Part shown: positions 60,436-64,000 of the stretch, piece after piece
Layout: every line of letters begins with the position of its first letter
Numbering within the stretch: position 1 is the first letter of the stretch
Assembly (NCBI RefSeq): GCF_002368035.1
Contig: NZ_AP018222.1
Location: 2,568,471-2,632,470 of the forward strand
Length of the DNA stretch: 64,000 bases
Source: Nostoc linckia NIES-25
GTDB taxonomy: Bacteria > Cyanobacteriota > Cyanobacteriia > Cyanobacteriales > Nostocaceae
Direction: 5' to 3'
Notes under the pieces: generated by a model
Database searches by the model: none
What the model was told of the DNA's origin: nothing
The model's input: only the letters and a program-made list of their open reading frames with translations
Made by a program: the position numbers and the translations under genes

Positions 60436-61452
60436 TTAAACCGTAGACAAAGAGTAGACTTGACCATCAATTAACAATCGGGTGATTCCCTTGGCTTGGA
60501 GATGAGTACGAGCCTTATGCAGCATTTTACTATCGGGGACTTTAATCACGCGATCGCGTTTGGTAGAGAAACGCTTGGCTACCCGATGATTATCAAACAC
60601 TGGTAAAGTTCTTTGCTGGGTTTCCAGGTTGGGAATTTGCCCCAAGTCACCAAAGTCCTTGAGAGGTCGCGTAATTAATTCTGAGGAACGGTCAATTACC
60701 AAATAGCAGGTTTTCGGCAAATGTGCTGCCGATAGTGGTAAAACTTCAACTGATGCTTCACCTGGTCTGCGTCTTGTAACTAGGGGTGTTAACTCATCAA
60801 AGTCATCTTCCTCTAAGTCATCCTCCTCCTCAAAGTCATCATCTTCTAAATCGTCATCTTCTAAATCATCCAAATCTTCTGACTCGTCTAGCAAGTCTTC
60901 TCCCAGCATCTGTGCTATGACAGTTACCTCTGGACGTTCATCCTTGAGTATGGGGCTGGGGATACTGGCTATTTCCAAGGGTTTTGGTTGTGGAGTTTCT
61001 GATTTTTCTGTAACTCTTAGCTTCGGTTTTTCTGTGGCTGAGGTGCGTCGCCGTACCCTTCTAGCAGCAGTTGACTCGTCAGTATCTTCCGAGTCGGTTT
61101 CTTCCTCTACTACCTCTACTACACGACGTAGCTGTGGTGGTTCAACTTCTACCACTTTCGGCTGGGTGTCGCTAGGTGGAACTTCGATTTCTGGCTGTGG
61201 TTGAGTTATCAGCAGTGGTAACTGCTCATAGTTTACCTGTGCCCTACCCTCAGGAGTTCTGGCAGCCCGCTTTAAAGAAACTAAGTATTCATACTCATCT
61301 TCTGGCAAAGTACTTTTAAGCAAACGACTAATCGTCGAGTTACTTACATCGTAGCGTTCTGCCAAAGTAGAGGTTGTTTCGGCACTTTCTCGATACAACT
61401 TGAGAATTTCTTGTTTGTCAGAGTCTGTTAGTTTTCTCACGGTAGATACCAA
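60436..61452 (-). CDS. Helix-turn-helix protein with acidic middle region
   Basis: 338 residues. The N terminus is a transposase-type helix-turn-helix (about 5-50: KQEILKLYRESAET, LAERYDVSNSTISRLLK). The middle (about 90-230) is disordered and very acidic, with DDLEDDDFEEEDDLEED, and Arg-rich bits RRVRRRT. The C-terminal 100 residues are a folded domain ending LLIDGQVYSLST that looks conserved in cyanobacteria. The HTH suggests DNA binding and perhaps chromosome-level work; no catalytic DDE residues follow, so it is not a transposase. The gene is 9 bases downstream of the next membrane-protein gene, so they are co-transcribed. Confidence 0.76.
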   Translation of the reverse strand: MVSTVRKLTDSDKQEILKLYRESAETTSTLAERYDVSNSTISRLLKSTLPEDEYEYLVSLKRAARTPEGRAQVNYEQLPLLITQPQPEIEVPPSDTQPKVVEVEPPQLRRVVEVVEEETDSEDTDESTAARRVRRRTSATEKPKLRVTEKSETPQPKPLEIASIPSPILKDERPEVTVIAQMLGEDLLDESEDLDDLEDDDLEDDDFEEEDDLEEDDFDELTPLVTRRRPGEASVEVLPLSAAHLPKTCYLVIDRSSELITRPLKDFGDLGQIPNLETQQRTLPVFDNHRVAKRFSTKRDRVIKVPDSKMLHKARTHLQAKGITRLLIDGQVYSLSTV

Positions 61453-61461
61453 AAATCTTTG

Positions 61462-62313
61462 CTAAGCTCGTTTTCGTGTGCTGGTACGCCGCGTTCGTCT
61501 TAGTGATGCGTCATATTCTAGGGCTGCGCCCATACCAAATAACACTCCACTAAATACCCAAAACACTTCTAATATCTCTCCACTTTGATAGTTGGGGCCT
61601 TGGGCGTATTTAAACCACATATCTGCAATGTAGAGCGAAAAGGCCGCTGCGGCAATCATTCGCCAAGACTGGGAAACTCTTCCTCCCCAAAAGGCTAACA
61701 GTAGAGTGGTAGCAATAATTAACAGAACTACGTCGCTAACTACGTAAAACCAATTCAAAATAGCGACCAAAAGTTCTGACGATGTTTCCTGTTGCATAGA
61801 AATCCACCATGCCAACAAACTACCGAATACAGCAATTGCTAACACAATTAGCCACTGCCATTTTTCCAGATTTATTCGCCTGGAAGCCACAGCTAAAATC
61901 ATGCCTGCGCCTAGTAACAGATAACTCAATACAAAAAATATATCGCCTAAAGACACATCCGGTTCTTCTTTTAAAACTATTTCGGTATAGCCGAAAATTA
62001 TCCCTCCAATGAAATAGGAAAGCATACCTAAGCCTATAGAGAGCCAAACATTCCGACCACTGACGATTTGCGGACTAAGCCAGTTTCTCAAGCATAAGAT
62101 ACCGGCGCCCAAATAAGCTAAGGCTTCAAAAATATTTGTGCCAATCACATACCACTCGGCTCGGCTTTCTATGCCATCGGCTCCGGGAATTTTGGCACTG
62201 AACAACAAAAAGTATAACAGTGCCAGCACGCCCCAACCAATATTGGCCAAAACAATGTTCTGAGTGTTGAAAATAGATTTAGAAACCAAGGAATTGTCGT
62301 AAGAGTTATTCAT
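61462..62313 (-). CDS. Polytopic membrane protein of unknown function
   Basis: 283 residues with about eight membrane helices (first one about 23-41, VLANIGWGVLALLYFLLFS) and a basic C terminus (RRTRRTSTRKRA). No family motif is known to me; it resembles conserved cyanobacterial membrane proteins. Its stop is only 9 bases before the start of the helix-turn-helix gene, so the two form an operon and may share a role. Confidence 0.7.
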   Translation of the reverse strand: MNNSYDNSLVSKSIFNTQNIVLANIGWGVLALLYFLLFSAKIPGADGIESRAEWYVIGTNIFEALAYLGAGILCLRNWLSPQIVSGRNVWLSIGLGMLSYFIGGIIFGYTEIVLKEEPDVSLGDIFFVLSYLLLGAGMILAVASRRINLEKWQWLIVLAIAVFGSLLAWWISMQQETSSELLVAILNWFYVVSDVVLLIIATTLLLAFWGGRVSQSWRMIAAAAFSLYIADMWFKYAQGPNYQSGEILEVFWVFSGVLFGMGAALEYDASLRRTRRTSTRKRA

Positions 62314-62453
62314 AGGGCTTGACTATGTAGATGCACTCTGGCAGTATTTTGAGTTAAAGGATTGTATAGCTAGCAGTGTGTCTGCCAAATAAGACACAAT
62401 CGGACACCAATAGCAAGTGCCGACAGTAGGAACTTTTGAAAAAAATTTCCAGA

Positions 62454-63116
62454 CTACTGCCATAGTTTACCCAGTGCTGATTGATTTAGCCAAGAGAGAA
62501 ATAGCGATCGCTCGGCTTCTGGCATATCTTCTAACTTATAAATCACTTGTTTGGTAAAATTGGCATTGCCAAAATAGGACTTGCCTAATCGATGTAGTTC
62601 TTGCAAAAGGATAACGACGTGATTTTCTTGCCAAGGAGGTAGTTTGGCTCCAAGCAAAGGATTGTTAGATACCAAAGATTTAACTGTTTCTGGAGGAGAT
62701 GCTTGGGGAAATTGCTTTTGCTGAAATACCTCCGCAATATCTTTCTCAAATAATGCAGCTTGCCTAGCACCCAAAAACTCTTCAATGTCGATATAAACAC
62801 CCTGCAACAGTAAAATAGTGGCTTGGATTAAAATTCCTGTCTTGCCCTGACTACCACCTGTGTCATTACCCAACTGTTCTAAACGGATTTTCCCCCAAAC
62901 GCTGAAACGTTCCGGTTCTTCCAGTAAGACACAGGCTTTACCCCGGTTATCCGTTAATTCTCTCCATAAGGCTCTAGCTTCTTCTTCTTGACTAGCTTTG
63001 AAGACACTAATCAAGCGAAAAGTCTGCCCTTGATAATCTAGGATCGGCACCTGCTGATCCTTTTTTGGGTGCTGAATGCTTGATATTTCAACATCCTGCC
63101 GTTTGAGAATAAACAT
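62454..63116 (-). CDS. Hypothetical conserved protein
   Basis: 220 residues, soluble, no signal or membrane segment. The N-terminal part (about 1-110) has strands such as RLISVFKASQEEEARALW and KACVLLEEPERFSVWG; the C-terminal part is helical with LLGAKLPPWQENHVVILLQ (partly quoted). I do not recognise a domain with certainty; such a layout appears in cyanobacterial homologues only. It lies 140 bases upstream of the membrane-protein gene on the same strand. Confidence 0.68.
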   Translation of the reverse strand: MFILKRQDVEISSIQHPKKDQQVPILDYQGQTFRLISVFKASQEEEARALWRELTDNRGKACVLLEEPERFSVWGKIRLEQLGNDTGGSQGKTGILIQATILLLQGVYIDIEEFLGARQAALFEKDIAEVFQQKQFPQASPPETVKSLVSNNPLLGAKLPPWQENHVVILLQELHRLGKSYFGNANFTKQVIYKLEDMPEAERSLFLSWLNQSALGKLWQ

Positions 63117-63475
63117 GGCACGCTACAATAACTCCTCACAGGGGCATTCTTAATATGGAATATATAATGGCATTTGGCAGCATCGCCAAGGCTAAAATTA
63201 CCTAGCGTGTTATAAAAATGGGCAAAGCCGATCGCTTCGCTCGATATTTCATTAGACTAAGCTGCCTAGAAGGACTCGGCCTGGGGTAAGTAACCCCTTG
63301 ACAAGACAATATATCTAACCAATACGCCATCTGCTTCGTTTTTAATGTAGATTGATAACTAGCGACTTGGATCTTAGCCTTGCTAGCGAGAAATCTGCAA
63401 TTTTTGATTGCTTCTGAGTCGAGAAAAACGATATAATGTTTTAGATGACTCTTTTGGGAGCCAGCAGATTATTTT
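63117..63475. other. Intergenic region before the tRNA
   Basis: 359 bases holding the promoter for the tRNA at its end and probably that of the minus-strand gene at its start. Nothing else stands out. Confidence 0.5.
63408..63437 (+). promoter_or_regulatory. Sigma-70-type promoter of tRNA-Arg
   Basis: -35 TTGCTT (63408-63413), 18-base spacer and perfect -10 TATAAT (63432-63437), about 39 bases before the tRNA 5' end. Confidence 0.65.
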
Positions 63476-63548
63476 GGGCGCGTAGCTCAGTGGATAGAGC
63501 AATTGCCTTCTAAGCAATCGGTCGCAGGTTCGAGTCCTGCCGCGCTCG
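63476..63548 (+). tRNA. tRNA-Arg (anticodon TCT)
   Basis: 73 bases that fold as a full cloverleaf. The acceptor stem pairs GGGCGCG with CGCGCTC (one G-T pair), the D arm has GCTCAGTGGATAGAGC, the anticodon loop CTTCTAA shows TCT for AGA codons, and the T arm is GCAGGTTCGAGTCCTGC. The discriminator is G and CCA is not coded. Confidence 0.95.
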
Positions 63549-63646
63549 TTTTAATTTAATAAATCGACTACACGAACTGCGTCCACGTAGAGTCTCGGAC
63601 AGAAGAATGCAAAAGAAGAAATAAGTTAAGAATTATTGAGTGCAAG

Positions 63647-64000
63647 TTACACGGAATTTGTATTAAGTAAATTTAAAGCAGTTTGAGGATTATTAATTGC
63701 GATCGCACTGATAACTTGACGCCATTTATCTTGTAATGACAAGGTAAAAGTTTCTTCAAGAGAAACTTGATTCAATAAGGAAAGTGCTGTTTGAAAAATT
63801 GTTGAATCAGCTGGTAAACTTTTCGACCTTAACCCTTGAAGCGTGACATCTAACCAGACAGATATAAGTTCCGGCCAATTACTTTGCTCTATCACTTGGA
63901 GTGCAATATCTTCCATTCTTAACGCACCCCATACACAAAGAGACTCTACAGCCAGTTTAGAATCGCGTTGTTCTAGAGCATTTTGCCATAATTTTTGAGC
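63647..64000 (-). CDS. Hypothetical protein, 5' end beyond the window
   Basis: The frame is open up to base 64000, giving 117 visible C-terminal residues; an internal Met at 63916 is not likely the start because protein-like text (ALEQRDSKLAVESLCVWGAL) continues before it. The visible part is all-helical with repeated hydrophobic patterns (ELISVWLDVTLQGL, TALSLLNQVSL), like HEAT or ARM-type helices. I do not recognise it. Confidence 0.65.
   Translation of the reverse strand, partial: AQKLWQNALEQRDSKLAVESLCVWGALRMEDIALQVIEQSNWPELISVWLDVTLQGLRSKSLPADSTIFQTALSLLNQVSLEETFTLSLQDKWRQVISAIAINNPQTALNLLNTNSV

Noticed and set aside
60436..61452. Transposase, because of the N-terminal helix-turn-helix
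   Set aside because: No DDE or other catalytic core follows; the rest is acidic and cyanobacteria-specific, and no end repeats flank it.

Overview
The window is chromosomal DNA of a cyanobacterium, most likely a filamentous, heterocyst-type (Nostocales) strain. The signs are frequent HIP1 octamers (GCGATCGC), heptameric short tandem repeats (STRRs) between and inside genes, many small palindromic repeats, PlmA, VTE6-like DUF92, an orthocaspase homologue, a Mo-nitrogenase C-terminal-type protein and ferredoxin-type sulfite reductase. No phage, plasmid backbone, CRISPR array or complete transposase gene was found.

Layout. 0-8 kb: a 5'-truncated aldehyde dehydrogenase, a molybdopterin oxidoreductase, rpmF, a catalytically dead orthocaspase, a stand-alone Mo-nitrogenase C-terminal-type protein and an anion permease. 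8-18.4 kb: a housekeeping core, asd-dapA and rnj on the minus strand and tig-clpP-clpX on the plus strand, then an alpha/beta hydrolase. 18.8-24.5 kb: FAD monooxygenase plus PlmA, divergent from a dienelactone hydrolase, then an S1-domain protein and an NAD(P)-binding protein. 24.6-38.3 kb: a probable type I secretion locus. It has an HlyD adaptor, two subtilases without obvious Sec signals (one with five CARDB modules), an SPFH/Arc pair, an ABC exporter with a cyclic-nucleotide-binding-like domain and a degenerate C39 domain, and an overlapping rotamase. 38.7-47.9 kb: VTE6-like protein, VOC protein, lipase, a Lys/Ala-rich protein, a VIT-vWA protein divergent from a helix-turn-helix protein, and a gene apparently broken by a stop at codon 4. 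48.5-52 kb: a stress-type group (CsbD, small membrane protein, PRC-barrel repeat protein, HPP transporter). 52.9-64 kb: TPR protein, RsmE, Uma2 nuclease, sulfite reductase, a barrel-like envelope protein, ADP-ribosylglycohydrolase, three cyanobacterial proteins of unknown function, tRNA-Arg(TCT) and a truncated gene at the edge.

The most unusual content is between the genes. I found seven groups of small non-coding elements with terminal inverted repeats (called M1-M7 here), nearly all flanked by intact target-site duplications of 3-10 bp. At 26.1-26.6 kb they are nested four deep: M3 in M1 in M2 in a palindrome. At 55.5 kb M2 lies inside M3, so the families were active in overlapping periods. 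All four M2 copies lie in hairpin-forming DNA, and three split a palindrome at its centre with 9-bp duplications. STRR arrays have also expanded inside two genes (rsmE and the DUF92 gene) in frame. Everything here is from reading the sequence; no database search was run.
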